From an uncultured Pseudomonadota bacterium (GTDB lineage: Bacteria; Pseudomonadota; Alphaproteobacteria; RUG11792): a DNA stretch of 26,318 nt. The notes under the pieces were generated by a model. That model was not told the DNA's origin, ran no database searches, and saw only the letters and a program-made list of their open reading frames with translations. The translations under genes and the position numbers were made by a program. Shown here in pieces: positions 15,794-25,559 of the stretch. The stretch's first letter is position 1. Every line of letters begins with the position of its first letter. The stretch lies in the NCBI GenBank assembly GCA_902773285.1, contig CACYDS010000072.1, positions 1 to 26,318 on the forward strand. Direction: 5' to 3'.

Positions 15794-17338
15794 TTAAGCA
15801 GCCCATTGCGATTTAAACTTTTTAATAAAATTATCCATCTCTGATTTCAAATCATCAGTAAGCGCCTTGGAATTATCAATTTTCTCCAAAATTTTCGCTT
15901 CAGAATTAGCAGATTTTAGCAAATCACTCTCGAATTTTTTGACATGCTTAACCGGTATATCCCGCAAGTATCCTTTCATAACAGCGTATAAAACGATAAC
16001 ATGCTCGGAGTTTTTAAAGCTTCGATATTGTGATTGTTTCAAGATTTCCAGCACTTTTTGACCATTATCCAAGAGTTCCTTTGTCGAGCTATCCAAATCG
16101 CTGCTGAATTGAGAAAACGAGGAAAGCTCGTTATACTGCGCCATCTCGATTTTGATATTGCCAGAAACCGCCTTCATCGTCTTTGTTTGCGCCGCAGAAC
16201 CAACCCTGCTCACTGATATACCGATGTTTATTGCCGGTCGTATTCCTTTATAGAACAGATCCGTTTCTAAAAACAGCTGCCCGTCAGTGATCGAGATAAT
16301 ATTAGTCGGGATATATGCAGCAACGTCTCCAGCCTGTGTTTCCACTATCGGCAAAGCGGTAAGCGACCCCCCACCCTTCTCATCGGAAAGCTTCGCGGCT
16401 CTCTCAAGAAGGCGTGAATGCAAATAAAATATATCGCCTGGAAAAGCTTCACGCCCCGGTGGCCTGCGCAAAAGTAACGAAATCTGCCGATATGCTACAG
16501 CATGCTTTGATAAATCATCGTAAACAATCAAAGCGTGCATTCCGTTATCCCTAAAATACTCCCCCATCGCGCAAGCTGTATATGGAGCTATATACTGCAT
16601 TGACGCGGGATCCGATGCAGTTGCAGCAACGACTATCGTATAATCCATCGCACCGTGTTCCTGAAGCGTTTTCACAATACGCGCAACAGAAGAACGCTTT
16701 TGCCCAATCGCCACATATATGCAATAAACTTTTTCTTTATCCGAAACTTTGTCGTTATATTGCTTTTGGTTGATTATCGCATCGATAGCAATCGCGGTTT
16801 TGCCGGTCTGTCTATCGCCAATAATCAACTCTCGTTGCCCGCGACCAATCGGGAACAGAGCATCAACAATGCGAACACCTGTCATCAGTGGCTCATTTAT
16901 GCTCTGCCTATCGATTATCCCTGGCGCTGGATTTTCCATATTATACTTAACGACATGCCTTATCGGCTCCTCTGAATCAATAGGATTACCGAGTGCATCA
17001 ACAACACGCCCTAAAATTCCCATTCCGACATTGACATCTACAATTCTATTTGTACGTTTTACAACATCTTTCTCGCGGACTTTCGCATCGTCACCAACAA
17101 TGATAACGCCGACATTATCCGCCTCAAGATTTGTCGCAATAGCACGTATTGTCTCTCCAGTTTCAGACGACACGATATCAACCCATTCGCCCGATTTGAC
17201 ATTATCCAGCCCAAAAACGCGAGCTATACCATCACCGACTGAAAGAACATAGCCAGTTTCAGAAACCTCGATTTGAGGCGTGAAATTCGCAATTCTTTCC
17301 TGCAGAATATCTGATATCTCAACCGATTTAATTTTCAT
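15794..17338 (-). CDS. atpA: ATP synthase F1 subunit alpha
   Basis: Non-catalytic nucleotide-binding subunit of F1, 514 residues, normal length. The P-loop 'GDRQTGKT' spans residues 174-181; 'YDDLSKHAVAYRQISLLLRRPPGREAFPGD' (read here in pieces) is the family signature, and 'SRVGSAAQ' with the arginine finger is present. A strong GGGGGAAT RBS precedes the ATG, inside the end of atpH; the two genes overlap by 11 bp, indicating coupled translation in the order atpH-atpA-atpG-atpD. Confidence 0.97.
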   Translation of the reverse strand: MKIKSVEISDILQERIANFTPQIEVSETGYVLSVGDGIARVFGLDNVKSGEWVDIVSSETGETIRAIATNLEADNVGVIIVGDDAKVREKDVVKRTNRIVDVNVGMGILGRVVDALGNPIDSEEPIRHVVKYNMENPAPGIIDRQSINEPLMTGVRIVDALFPIGRGQRELIIGDRQTGKTAIAIDAIINQKQYNDKVSDKEKVYCIYVAIGQKRSSVARIVKTLQEHGAMDYTIVVAATASDPASMQYIAPYTACAMGEYFRDNGMHALIVYDDLSKHAVAYRQISLLLRRPPGREAFPGDIFYLHSRLLERAAKLSDEKGGGSLTALPIVETQAGDVAAYIPTNIISITDGQLFLETDLFYKGIRPAINIGISVSRVGSAAQTKTMKAVSGNIKIEMAQYNELSSFSQFSSDLDSSTKELLDNGQKVLEILKQSQYRSFKNSEHVIVLYAVMKGYLRDIPVKHVKKFESDLLKSANSEAKILEKIDNSKALTDDLKSEMDNFIKKFKSQWAA

Positions 17339-17930
17339 ATTCCCCCTCTAAATTTTTCTCCTTACAAAAATTCTCCAATTGTCTAATTTGAGTGACTACC
17401 GAAGCATCAATAACCGTACCACCCGATGAAATTTTTATGCCTGCTAGAAGTTTTTCATCAATTTCATAGTGCACCGATATCTTACCAGTGAAAAATTTAG
17501 CAAGCAATTTTTCAAGTTTTTTCCTTTGAATTGAGCTAAATTCAGTAGTGGAATAGATCACAACGTCTTGTGTGTTGGTATATTGTTTGTAGGCAATATC
17601 GTACACATATCTTATTTTATTAATAAGTTTAAGACGAGCATTATTAGATACAACTTGCATAAATCTCAAAAAAGATGGACAAAAAGATAATTCCTTTCCA
17701 ACTGTTTCCCATAATTCATTTGAAACAATCTTTTCCAAGCTACTGCTGGATAAAAGTTTTTTCAAATGATGGTTTTTAAAAAAAAGATTCTCTAATTTTG
17801 TAAAGTCTTCAGTGATTGCACTTAGGCAACTGTTCTTTTCCCCTTCCAAAAATAAAGCTTTGGCATATCTTCCTTGCAAAGAAGTATATAAGATATCCAA
17901 ATTTTTCGACATTGCTAAAACATTTTTCAT
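17328..17930 (-). CDS. atpH: ATP synthase F1 subunit delta
   Basis: Stator subunit joining F1 to the peripheral stalk, 200 residues. The N-terminal 'LQGRYAKALF' and C-terminal 'IDEKLLAGIKISSGGTVIDASV' are the family hallmarks. The ATG at 17930 has a GGAG five bases upstream, which favours it over the ATG six codons later. It is 66 bp after rlmB; the gap includes a six-G tract. The F0 genes (atpB, E, F) are elsewhere, the usual split in alphaproteobacteria. Confidence 0.93.
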   Translation of the reverse strand: MKNVLAMSKNLDILYTSLQGRYAKALFLEGEKNSCLSAITEDFTKLENLFFKNHHLKKLLSSSSLEKIVSNELWETVGKELSFCPSFLRFMQVVSNNARLKLINKIRYVYDIAYKQYTNTQDVVIYSTTEFSSIQRKKLEKLLAKFFTGKISVHYEIDEKLLAGIKISSGGTVIDASVVTQIRQLENFCKEKNLEGEYEN

Positions 17931-17996
17931 AAAGACTCCATGACCTTCTTGAAGAATATCACACCCCCCTTCAATTTGCCAGTCTGAATAGAATAT

Positions 17997-18707
17997 TCAT
18001 CGTATAAAAAAATTATTCTGCTTGGCTGTTTCGTAAAATGCAATAGCGGAGGAAGCGGATACATTTAATGTTGGGAAACTCGGGCAAGTTGGTAGTTTGA
18101 CGATGAAATCTGAGTTTTCTTTTTGCAATCTTCTAATCCCATCTCCTTCTGATCCAAAAATCAAACAGGTTTTACCAGATAAATCCATCTCATGAAGATA
18201 CTTGTCTCCTCTTTCGCAAAAAGAAATAACCCAAAAACCAAAGTCTTTTATCTTTTTTATGGCCTGTGATAGATTTTTAACCACGATGATTTTTATATGT
18301 TCAATTCCCCCAGATGCGGATTTAGCCACTATGCCGTTTACTTTACACGATGATTTTTCCCCGATGATTATCGCCATAATTCCGAAAGCGACAGCTGATC
18401 TTATAATTGCCCCCATATTATGTGGATCGGTTACCCCATCCAAAATTGCTATAGCACAATTGCGAGGTGTATGCTCCAACTCCGTTATATCAGCATAATG
18501 TTCATCTTCCACTTCCATCGCGATACCTTGATGGACAGCATGCTTAGGCAATATTTGCTCAAATTCTTTATTTTCTAGACGAACAACGTTTACCTGCCCT
18601 TCAACTATCCATCGTGGCACGGGCTTAGTTTTCAAAATATACACCTTATAAATCTTTTTGCCCGCATCTAAGGCATATCGACACGCATGATTTCCGTATA
18701 TTATCAT
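17997..18707 (-). CDS. rlmB: SpoU-family rRNA 2'-O-ribose methyltransferase (RlmB-like)
   Basis: S-adenosylmethionine-dependent SPOUT methyltransferase, probably methylating G2251 of 23S rRNA. 236 residues. An N-terminal substrate-binding part ('IYGNHACRYALDAG') is followed by motif 1 'LDGVTDPHNMGAIIRSA', motif 2 'LIFGSEGDGIR' and motif 3 'LNVSASSAIAFYE', which form the trefoil-knot cofactor site. Motif 3 usually reads LNVSVA. It abuts bamD: the bamD stop TAA is directly followed by its ATG. Assignment to RlmB rather than another SpoU member (TrmH) rests on the N-terminal domain. Confidence 0.88.
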   Translation of the reverse strand: MIIYGNHACRYALDAGKKIYKVYILKTKPVPRWIVEGQVNVVRLENKEFEQILPKHAVHQGIAMEVEDEHYADITELEHTPRNCAIAILDGVTDPHNMGAIIRSAVAFGIMAIIIGEKSSCKVNGIVAKSASGGIEHIKIIVVKNLSQAIKKIKDFGFWVISFCERGDKYLHEMDLSGKTCLIFGSEGDGIRRLQKENSDFIVKLPTCPSFPTLNVSASSAIAFYETAKQNNFFIR

Positions 18708-19496
18708 TTACTTCTTTTTGATAATGTTCGCCCTTTTCGTCCCAATGGACGCGGAAGTCTTGGAAGACAAAAGATTTCTTGCATGCTCAGCCCATTTTGA
18801 ATTGAAATGCTCTTGTTGCAAAATTTTATTTACGGATCTTGCTTCGTTATCCAATCCCATCGCCATGTAACACTCCACTAAACGTAGCATCGCTTCAGGC
18901 GCATGTATTGTTTTTGGATAATTGTCTATCACTGTATTTAGTCTACCAATTGCTGCAGCATAGTTAAGTTTGTCTTGGTAATATCTCGCTATATAAACTT
19001 CGCGACCAGCTTGCTGATTGCACAAATCATTTATCTTTTCTTTTGCCTCCTTAACATATTTTGATCCCGGATACCTCGCACAAAGTTCTTCAAAATAAGA
19101 CTTAGCTGTTATGGCTGATTCTTGGTCGCGCTCAATGATTGCCATTTGTTCATAGTTTATCAAACCTAGCATATAAATTGCATATGGAACTTTTTCATGC
19201 ATTGGATGGGTTTTGACAAAAATTTCATAGGATGAAATCGCTTCACCAAATTTTCCTTTTTTATGATAGCAATCACCAGCCAACAACTCTGCCTCCGCAA
19301 CTAAATGGGAATAAGGATGCAATTTCTCTAACTCTTCAAAGATTTTTGCTGCATCACTATAATTCTTGGCAGCCATTTCTTTTTTGCCCATTGCAAATAT
19401 CTCATCGGCTGTGTTTTTTTCCATAGATTCGAAATCGATATCTTTCGAACATCCACACAGCAATATCACTAAAGCAATCAAATAAAATTTTTTCAT
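18708..19496 (-). CDS. bamD: Outer-membrane assembly lipoprotein BamD
   Basis: Lipoprotein of the BAM complex that inserts beta-barrel proteins into the outer membrane. 262 residues. The signal peptide ends in a lipobox 'LCGC' with Cys16 as the lipidated residue. Five TPR-like repeats follow, with typical 'AAKIFEELEKLHPYSHLVAEAELLAGDCYHKKG' (read in pieces) and 'FEELCARYPGSKYVKEAKEK'. The C-terminus ends in a basic tail. It starts a run with rlmB and the atp genes; a probable promoter lies just upstream. Confidence 0.93.
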   Translation of the reverse strand: MKKFYLIALVILLCGCSKDIDFESMEKNTADEIFAMGKKEMAAKNYSDAAKIFEELEKLHPYSHLVAEAELLAGDCYHKKGKFGEAISSYEIFVKTHPMHEKVPYAIYMLGLINYEQMAIIERDQESAITAKSYFEELCARYPGSKYVKEAKEKINDLCNQQAGREVYIARYYQDKLNYAAAIGRLNTVIDNYPKTIHAPEAMLRLVECYMAMGLDNEARSVNKILQQEHFNSKWAEHARNLLSSKTSASIGTKRANIIKKK

Positions 19497-19527
19497 CTTT
19501 ATTTCTCGTAAACGCGCCTATTTAATA

Positions 19528-19533
19528 ATTATA
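19528..19533 (-). promoter_or_regulatory. Candidate -10 box upstream of bamD
   Basis: A perfect TATAAT on the minus strand about 32 nt before the bamD ATG, in the 81-bp gap after dut. No convincing -35 box is found at 16-18 bp, so this is a weak call; it may be driven as an internal promoter of the hemY-like-dut-bamD-rlmB-atp run. Confidence 0.35.
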
Positions 19534-19577
19534 TCACACGATCTCACAAAGCACGATATCTATAGCAATCGGAGAAT

Positions 19578-20015
19578 TTACTTAATTCCAGTCGAACCTA
19601 TGCCTCCCTCAGCTCGTTTTGTCTCTGGCAAGTCTGTGACTATTTCCCATGAAGCCCTACTGTAGGGAACAATTATAAGCTGCGCTAGCCTCATTCCAGG
19701 CTCTATAATAAACTCCTTTTTAGAATGGTTTATAATTATGAGCTTTATCTCCCCTCTATAATCAGCATCAATTATCCCTGGTGAATTTAGAACTACGACA
19801 CCAAATTTTGCAGATAATCCAGAACGGGAGCATACCATCCCAAAGTACCCTTCTGGAATACAAGTTGCAATTCCTGTTGGAACAATTTCGATCTCTCCCG
19901 GATTTAAAACAATTTGTGCGTCTATCGACACTCTCAAATCAGCACCAGCGCTATACTCTGTCCCATATGTGGGGACCTGTGCATTTGCTTTTAATTTTTT
20001 ACAATTTAATATCAT
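19578..20015 (-). CDS. dut: dUTP diphosphatase (dUTPase)
   Basis: Hydrolyses dUTP to dUMP and pyrophosphate, keeping uracil out of DNA. 145 residues, trimeric all-beta type. The five motifs are in order: 'SAGADLR', 'SRSGLSAKFGV', 'GIIDADYRGEI', 'GMRLAQLII' and the C-terminal 'RAEGGIGSTG'. In the last one the usual aromatic (GGFGSTG) that stacks on the uracil base is Ile, a notable substitution in the flexible active-site arm. It overlaps the end of the upstream HemY-like gene by 17 bp. Confidence 0.95.
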   Translation of the reverse strand: MILNCKKLKANAQVPTYGTEYSAGADLRVSIDAQIVLNPGEIEIVPTGIATCIPEGYFGMVCSRSGLSAKFGVVVLNSPGIIDADYRGEIKLIIINHSKKEFIIEPGMRLAQLIIVPYSRASWEIVTDLPETKRAEGGIGSTGIK

Positions 20016-21210
20016 TCTTTATCTCCAGAAAAATTTCAATCACCTTTGGGTGACTGGAAATAAGCTCGCGTACATCATTTAATTCTTCGGCTTTTATAAG
20101 CCTTTTGGCTAGTTCTTTAGCTTGCAAATTGAACCTTTTTTCTATGGCTATCTTTAATAAGATCCAGTTCTTTTCTATGTTACTTTCTGAAACATTTGCC
20201 ATCATTGACTGTGCAAGTTCGAAAATATCATTGCGTCCAATCTGTAGTAGATAAGTCGCCACGACGCGGTTTGGATTCACAGAAATCGTTTCTGCAATTG
20301 TCTTCAACACCCAATTCGTATCATACGGTACATTTCCTAACTGGGAATACTCATTATAAAAATCTAATAATATGCATAGCAAATCGACCCTAGTGACGTA
20401 TTCGTTGTGCAATCTTTTTAATATCTCGAATTTTTTATCGGCATTGCCGGTCGTCTCGTAATCTATCAGTTTAAGTCTTATGTCATACTCATTTATGTAT
20501 CTTTGAGTTAATTCATACTTAAATTTGCCTGGTTCAAAGTTAAACGCAAGATTGTTTTTCTTGGCTCTAACCGCTATCTCCAATAATTCATCCTTGATTA
20601 TATATATCTCTTTGGCATAATTTTGCACAATATCTTCGGCAAGCGTAATAGCCGCTCTTATTTCCGCAGCGTTCAAAAGCCCCTGAAGTTCTTTGCGAAT
20701 GATATATATATCGACGCAATGCATCCCCGTCTTTTCAAAACGTCTCTTCACATTGAAATTTCTTTTCAAAGCTAAAGCGACTTTGAGAACGCGCAGATTA
20801 TCTACAACAGCTGTTTTCTCATATAACTGTATAAAGTCTTTGTCATCCGAAACAATCAAATTAACAATTTCTTTTATTGATTTTTCTTCTTTTGTCGCTT
20901 TATCTCGACTAAATATTGAGCAAATTCCACGACAAAGAGACTTTACTATAAACAGAATAAAATAGAAAGAAATAATGCCCAGGCAAATAACATAACCACC
21001 GATCGAAAAAACTCGATTATAAAGTACAAACTCAAATCTACCTAGCTCTTTTGCATACATCTGCAAAACAGCGACAAGTGTTATCGCAAGAATAAATATG
21101 CAGAATTTGTGTAAAAACTTCACAAAATTTCTAAAAAAACAACCGTCCGCTATTGATTTTACAAAATCATGTCTCGATAAGCAATAAGCTTGAGTTGCTC
21201 TAATTGCCAT
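19999..21210 (-). CDS. HemY-like inner-membrane protein with helical repeats
   Basis: 403 residues from the ATG at 21210. The frame is open further to 21372, but that would run antisense through the start of uvrD, so the later ATG is preferred. Two membrane segments (about residues 36-52 and 70-89) are separated by a short loop ending '...VFSIGGYVIC', the layout of the HemY N-terminal domain. The rest is an all-helical cytoplasmic or periplasmic part with TPR-like periodicity ('IRAAITLAEDIV', 'NADKKFEILKRLH'). HemY homologues are often next to haem genes, but none is in the window. Similarity is weak; another two-TM TPR protein is possible. It shares only a 38-bp divergent gap with uvrD. Confidence 0.45.
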   Translation of the reverse strand: MAIRATQAYCLSRHDFVKSIADGCFFRNFVKFLHKFCIFILAITLVAVLQMYAKELGRFEFVLYNRVFSIGGYVICLGIISFYFILFIVKSLCRGICSIFSRDKATKEEKSIKEIVNLIVSDDKDFIQLYEKTAVVDNLRVLKVALALKRNFNVKRRFEKTGMHCVDIYIIRKELQGLLNAAEIRAAITLAEDIVQNYAKEIYIIKDELLEIAVRAKKNNLAFNFEPGKFKYELTQRYINEYDIRLKLIDYETTGNADKKFEILKRLHNEYVTRVDLLCILLDFYNEYSQLGNVPYDTNWVLKTIAETISVNPNRVVATYLLQIGRNDIFELAQSMMANVSESNIEKNWILLKIAIEKRFNLQAKELAKRLIKAEELNDVRELISSHPKVIEIFLEIKNDIKL

Positions 21211-21248
21211 GCTAGAATTGGCGAAGTATAATCGTTTATAACATTTTT

Positions 21249-23174
21249 GTGTTCGATTTATCTGCTTTAAACAAGGAACAAAAGGAAGCCGTTCAAGCCA
21301 CTGAAGGAGCTGTATTAGTCTTGGCAGGAGCCGGCACAGGAAAGACGCGCGTATTAACTTCAAGAATTGCATACATTGTTTCGGAACGCCTTTGCCATAT
21401 GAATGAAATTTTAGCAGTTACTTTTACAAACAAGGCGGCAAATGAAATGAAGGAACGGGCGGTAAATCTTTTAAATCAAACGGGAACATTTACTTATCCT
21501 GCTGAAAATCTTTGGATTGGAACGTTTCATTCACTTGCCCTACGAATCATACGTCCGTACCACAATCTTTTTAACAGAAGTTCTAATTTCACAATCGTGG
21601 ATGCGTCAGATCAACTACGGTTGCTCAAAAAACTCGTTACAGAAAACAAAATAGATGACAAGAAAAATACTCCGAAACAAATCGCATACTATATCAATCG
21701 TTGGAAAGACAGGTGTTACAATCCGGAAGAAGCCAAAAGAAGTTCACAAAGATTTACAGTGGAGGCTGCTGCTGCAAATTTGTATCAGCCATATCAGGAT
21801 ATGTTGGAATCTTTGGATGCCATTGACTTTGGTGACATCTTAAAAATCTCGATCGAGCTGTTCAAAAACAATCAAGAAATTCTGCAAAAATATCAAGAAA
21901 AATTTAAGTACATTATGGTAGATGAATATCAAGACACTAATGCTGCCCAATATATATGGCTGCGACTACTGGCTATGGGGCATGGTAATATTTGTTGCGT
22001 CGGCGACGATGATCAATCAATTTATAGCTGGAGAGGCGCTGATGTCGAAAACATACTTAAATTTGATCAGGACTTTAAAAATTCCACAATAATAAGGTTG
22101 GGACAGAATTACCGATCTACTAAAAATATCATAAAAGCTGCCAGTGGACTTATTGAGAACAATTCAATGAGGATGAAGAAAAATTTTTGGACAGAAGAAG
22201 AATCTGGATTACCAGTCATAGTCAAAGCACTAATGAATCCTATAGAGGAAGCAAGATTTATTGCATTACTTATCGAAAATAAACATAAGAATGGATTGGC
22301 ATTTAAAGACATTGCGATTTTAGTTCGAGCTACATATCAAACACGTGTTTTTGAAGAGCGATTCTTGGCAGAAGGAATTCCATATATCGTTGTAGGTGGA
22401 TTAAAATTCTATGAACGTAAGGAAGTAAAAGATGCCATAGCCTATTTGAAATTGACACTCAATCCAGATGACGGCATAGCCTTTGAACGAATTGTAAACC
22501 TGCCAAAACGAGGAATTGGCACAACATCTATAAATAAGTTCTATACTTTCGCGAAAGAAAACTCACTTTCGTTACCTAAAGCCGCCTTAGAAGTGGTTAA
22601 AAACTCGAAATCGGCCGCCAATGCAAAGCTTCTAAATTTTTTCAACCGATTGGATGATTGGCGTAAAGATATTGAGGTGTTACCTCCTGCAGATTTAATG
22701 CAAAAAATTCTAAATGAATCTGGGTACTTATCAATGCTTAAAGAATCGAAAAATATTGAAGATGAAGCGCGGCTGGAAACTCTAGATGAATTAATTGAAT
22801 CACTTGAAGAGTTTGATGATACTCAAGAATTTCTGGACTACGTTAGTTTAGTGATGGATAAGACAAACACAAATAATAATGATACGCTTACCATCTCAAC
22901 CATTCATGCAGCGAAAGGACTCGAATTCCATACGATATTCATTCCAGGATTTGAAGAAAATATTCTTCCACACCAAAAATCGATACTAGAAAAAGGAGAA
23001 ATCGGGATAGAAGAGGAAAGAAGACTTTGCTATGTCGCTATCACTAGGGCTAAGCGCGAAGCATACATAACATTTTGCAACAGACGTGGAACATTCGGCT
23101 CGTCCAATCCTACCTACACCTCCCCCTCACGTTTTCTCAGGAACTTACCACGTAGTTGTATCCGCATCATATGA
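21249..23174 (+). CDS. uvrD: UvrD/Rep-family superfamily 1A DNA helicase
   Basis: 3'-5' DNA helicase of repair or replication restart. 641 residues starting at GTG (21249-21251): 'FDLSALNKEQKEAVQATEG'. Motifs: Walker A 'AGAGTGKT' (26-33), 'TFTNKAANEMKER' (Ia), 'VDEYQDTN' (II), 'GDDDQSIYSWRGA' (III), 'LGQNYRST' (IV), 'TISTIHAAKGLEF' (V), 'EERRLCYVAITRAK' (VI), all intact. It ends soon after 'PSRFLRNLP', lacking the C-terminal Tudor-like domain of UvrD/PcrA and nearer to Rep in length. Whether it is orthologous to UvrD or Rep is open; I use the family symbol. A tiny ORF begins at its stop (ATGA). Confidence 0.9.
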   Translation: MFDLSALNKEQKEAVQATEGAVLVLAGAGTGKTRVLTSRIAYIVSERLCHMNEILAVTFTNKAANEMKERAVNLLNQTGTFTYPAENLWIGTFHSLALRIIRPYHNLFNRSSNFTIVDASDQLRLLKKLVTENKIDDKKNTPKQIAYYINRWKDRCYNPEEAKRSSQRFTVEAAAANLYQPYQDMLESLDAIDFGDILKISIELFKNNQEILQKYQEKFKYIMVDEYQDTNAAQYIWLRLLAMGHGNICCVGDDDQSIYSWRGADVENILKFDQDFKNSTIIRLGQNYRSTKNIIKAASGLIENNSMRMKKNFWTEEESGLPVIVKALMNPIEEARFIALLIENKHKNGLAFKDIAILVRATYQTRVFEERFLAEGIPYIVVGGLKFYERKEVKDAIAYLKLTLNPDDGIAFERIVNLPKRGIGTTSINKFYTFAKENSLSLPKAALEVVKNSKSAANAKLLNFFNRLDDWRKDIEVLPPADLMQKILNESGYLSMLKESKNIEDEARLETLDELIESLEEFDDTQEFLDYVSLVMDKTNTNNNDTLTISTIHAAKGLEFHTIFIPGFEENILPHQKSILEKGEIGIEEERRLCYVAITRAKREAYITFCNRRGTFGSSNPTYTSPSRFLRNLPRSCIRII

Positions 23175-23411
23175 CTCCTCAATTGCAAGCACCAAAGATA
23201 ACAGATATTTTTGAAATGGGATGAGACTAACTTTGATGTAGTTGGCTTCATCAGTATGTTTTCTTTGCCAGTCCTTTTTGGAAAACTAGTGAGATTTATT
23301 TATAGCATTAGATCATATCAGTTAATTGAAGATTTATCTCAATGCTTGTCACCGACAGTTAAACAAAACCTAAATGGACTGCTTGGTACTCTTATTTATC
23401 ATCTTTCATAG
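23171..23411 (+). pseudogene. Small frameshifted ORF following uvrD
   Basis: An ATG overlaps the uvrD stop (ATGA at 23171-23174) and opens 'MTPQLQAPKITDIF', which soon stops. Removing one T from the TTTTT run near 23208-23212 continues it as 'KWDETNFDVVGFISMF' to 'GLLGTLIYHLS', giving a 79-residue protein with a hydrophobic middle. The second part is also an open frame on its own from a TTG at 23211. I recognise no family. It could be a decayed gene, a sequencing-sensitive homopolymer, or chance; confidence is low. Confidence 0.25.
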
Positions 23412-23430
23412 AGGTGAGAGATCAAGTGGC

Positions 23431-25449
23431 TCATAATTTTTGAAATACTTGCAATAACTTGGAGTTAGTATCGTAACTTGAAGAAATTTGAGAAATTTGG
23501 TCAAGAAATTGTGGCAAAATTTCCTGAAGTTCAAGGTTATTGATATCAAATGTTTTATATAGTTTTTCGCCACTTTGCCGTACACCGCTGATATCTCCTT
23601 CACCTCGCAATTTGAGATCTTGTTCTGCTATTTGAAATCCATCAGAGCTGTTGCAAATAATTTGTAATCTTTGCTTTGCAATGTTGGATAAAAATTCATC
23701 AAATAGCAATAGACAATACGACTGCTTGTTCCCTCGGCCTACTCGCCCCCGAAGCTGGTGTAGCTGAGATAAACCAAATTTTTCAGCGTTTTCAATAATA
23801 ATTACCGTCGCTTCAGGTACATCTATGCCTACTTCAATAACGGTGGTTGAAACGAGTATCTTGCAATGACCATTTTTAAAATTTTCAAAAATAGTTTCTT
23901 TTTCCGAAGTTTTCATTTTGCCATGCAGCATTGCGACTTTATCTGCAAAATATTTTTTTAAAAACTCAAATCGGTTTGTTACACATGTGTAACGCAACTT
24001 TTCGCTATCCTCAATCAGTGGGCAAATCCAATAAACTTTTTGTCCCGAATTTATAATATTTTGCATGCGTTCAACAATTTCTGGTATGCGCTTCATTGGA
24101 ATGGAGCGCGTCAAAATTGTCATCCTATTTGCTGGGTTTTCCGTAATAACGGAAACGTCAATGCTACCATAAAGTAACATAACCATTGTTCGTGGAATTG
24201 GAGTGGCGGTCATGCTTAAAACATGAGGAGTAACACCTTTATTGACAAATGTTTTTCGTTGATTAACCCCAAAGCGATGCTGCTCGTCTATGATAGCTAA
24301 ACCAAGATTACGAAAAACAACTTTTTCAGTGATTATTGCATGCGTGCCGATAAGCATGTCTATTTCACCAGATGCCAGCGCATCAAGTATTTGAGCCCGT
24401 CTTTTCCCCTTTTCATTGCCTGTTAAAATTTCAACATAAAGTCCAAGCTGTGTAAAATATTTTTGAATTTTTTGATAATGTTGACGAGCAAGAATTTCAA
24501 TAGGCGCTAGAAGTGCACACTGGAACCCACTTTCTATTACATAAAGAGCGCTAATTAACGCGACTATAGTTTTTCCAGAACCAACGTCTCCTTGAAGAAG
24601 ACGAAACATCGGAAATCCGCTTTGCAAGTTTTGAAATATTTCAGAAATTACCTTGTTTTGTGAATTTGTAAGAGAGAATGGAAGAAGCCCTAAAAGTTTT
24701 TCGATATATGTCCTATTGTTGCTTATGGTATAGCCGTTTCGCATTCTTTGATTTAAAAAATTTATAGTCACTTGTTCTGCCAGTAGTTCATCAAAAATCA
24801 GTCTTTGGAGATAATGATTATGTTGCAGACTATTTATAATAGTCTTGGGAAAATGAATATTTCGCAAAGCCTCTTTAAATGAAGGGAATCCGCTCTTTTT
24901 GAGCCACTTTTCTGGCAGCCACTCTTCAATTGGCTCTTGCTCCAATATTGCGATTGCCCCTTTGATGACAGAATAAATTGCATTTTGCGTCAATCCATTT
25001 GTGAGCGGATAAATGTTGAATAATCCTGAACTTTCATTGATTCGTGAAATGGCAAACTTCTCTGGATTGATGAACTGCAGAGAACCAGAAGGGGAAATAG
25101 TGAGCTTCCCGGAAAGTCCTATTTCCTGGCCTATAGGATATGCGCTCTTTATGTATTTTTTAGGGTAATTAAACAGCACAATTTCAATAATTTCTGAACC
25201 ATTTTTTCCATAAATTATGGACGGGCTAGAAGAACGTAAATTTATATCAATGCAGTTAACTCTGACTTTTGTAGTAATGATTTTTCCTATATCATTTTGC
25301 GAAACCTGGTCAACTCTCCTTTTTTCAATCGTATACAAAGGCATATGCAATAAGGCATCGATAATTCGCTTTCCCATCAGGTTTTTAAAAAGTTTTGCAC
25401 GAGGTTGGTAATACCTAGGTATACAGAGTTCTATATTATCAAATATCAT
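23431..25449 (-). CDS. recG: ATP-dependent DNA helicase RecG
   Basis: Branch-migrating helicase that reverses stalled replication forks and processes Holliday junctions. 672 residues, close to the usual ~690. The N-terminal OB-like wedge domain (about residues 1-200) is less conserved. The helicase core shows Walker A 'GDVGSGKT' (287-294), motif II 'DEQHRFGVNQR', 'SMTATPIPRT', 'HGKMKTSEKE', 'STTVIEVGIDVPEAT' and 'QLRGRVGRG'. The ATG at 25449 has GGAGAA five bases upstream. It is convergent with uvrD and divergent from the coiled-coil gene. It is normally a single gene in other genomes and appears intact. Confidence 0.96.
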   Translation of the reverse strand: MIFDNIELCIPRYYQPRAKLFKNLMGKRIIDALLHMPLYTIEKRRVDQVSQNDIGKIITTKVRVNCIDINLRSSSPSIIYGKNGSEIIEIVLFNYPKKYIKSAYPIGQEIGLSGKLTISPSGSLQFINPEKFAISRINESSGLFNIYPLTNGLTQNAIYSVIKGAIAILEQEPIEEWLPEKWLKKSGFPSFKEALRNIHFPKTIINSLQHNHYLQRLIFDELLAEQVTINFLNQRMRNGYTISNNRTYIEKLLGLLPFSLTNSQNKVISEIFQNLQSGFPMFRLLQGDVGSGKTIVALISALYVIESGFQCALLAPIEILARQHYQKIQKYFTQLGLYVEILTGNEKGKRRAQILDALASGEIDMLIGTHAIITEKVVFRNLGLAIIDEQHRFGVNQRKTFVNKGVTPHVLSMTATPIPRTMVMLLYGSIDVSVITENPANRMTILTRSIPMKRIPEIVERMQNIINSGQKVYWICPLIEDSEKLRYTCVTNRFEFLKKYFADKVAMLHGKMKTSEKETIFENFKNGHCKILVSTTVIEVGIDVPEATVIIIENAEKFGLSQLHQLRGRVGRGNKQSYCLLLFDEFLSNIAKQRLQIICNSSDGFQIAEQDLKLRGEGDISGVRQSGEKLYKTFDINNLELQEILPQFLDQISQISSSYDTNSKLLQVFQKL

Positions 25450-25559
25450 AATTTCTCCATTTTTTTACATTCTAGCATCAAAGTCTCTGACATTAACTAT
25501 TTTTTAATTTCTACAATATACACTTAGAAGTATGGGTAATTAGAGTATGGTTTTTAGCT

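Noticed and set aside
21211..21372. N-terminal extension of the HemY-like protein by 54 residues.
   Set aside because: It lies antisense to the conserved start and Walker A region of uvrD and reads as Arg/Leu-rich non-protein sequence; the ATG at 21210 fits better.
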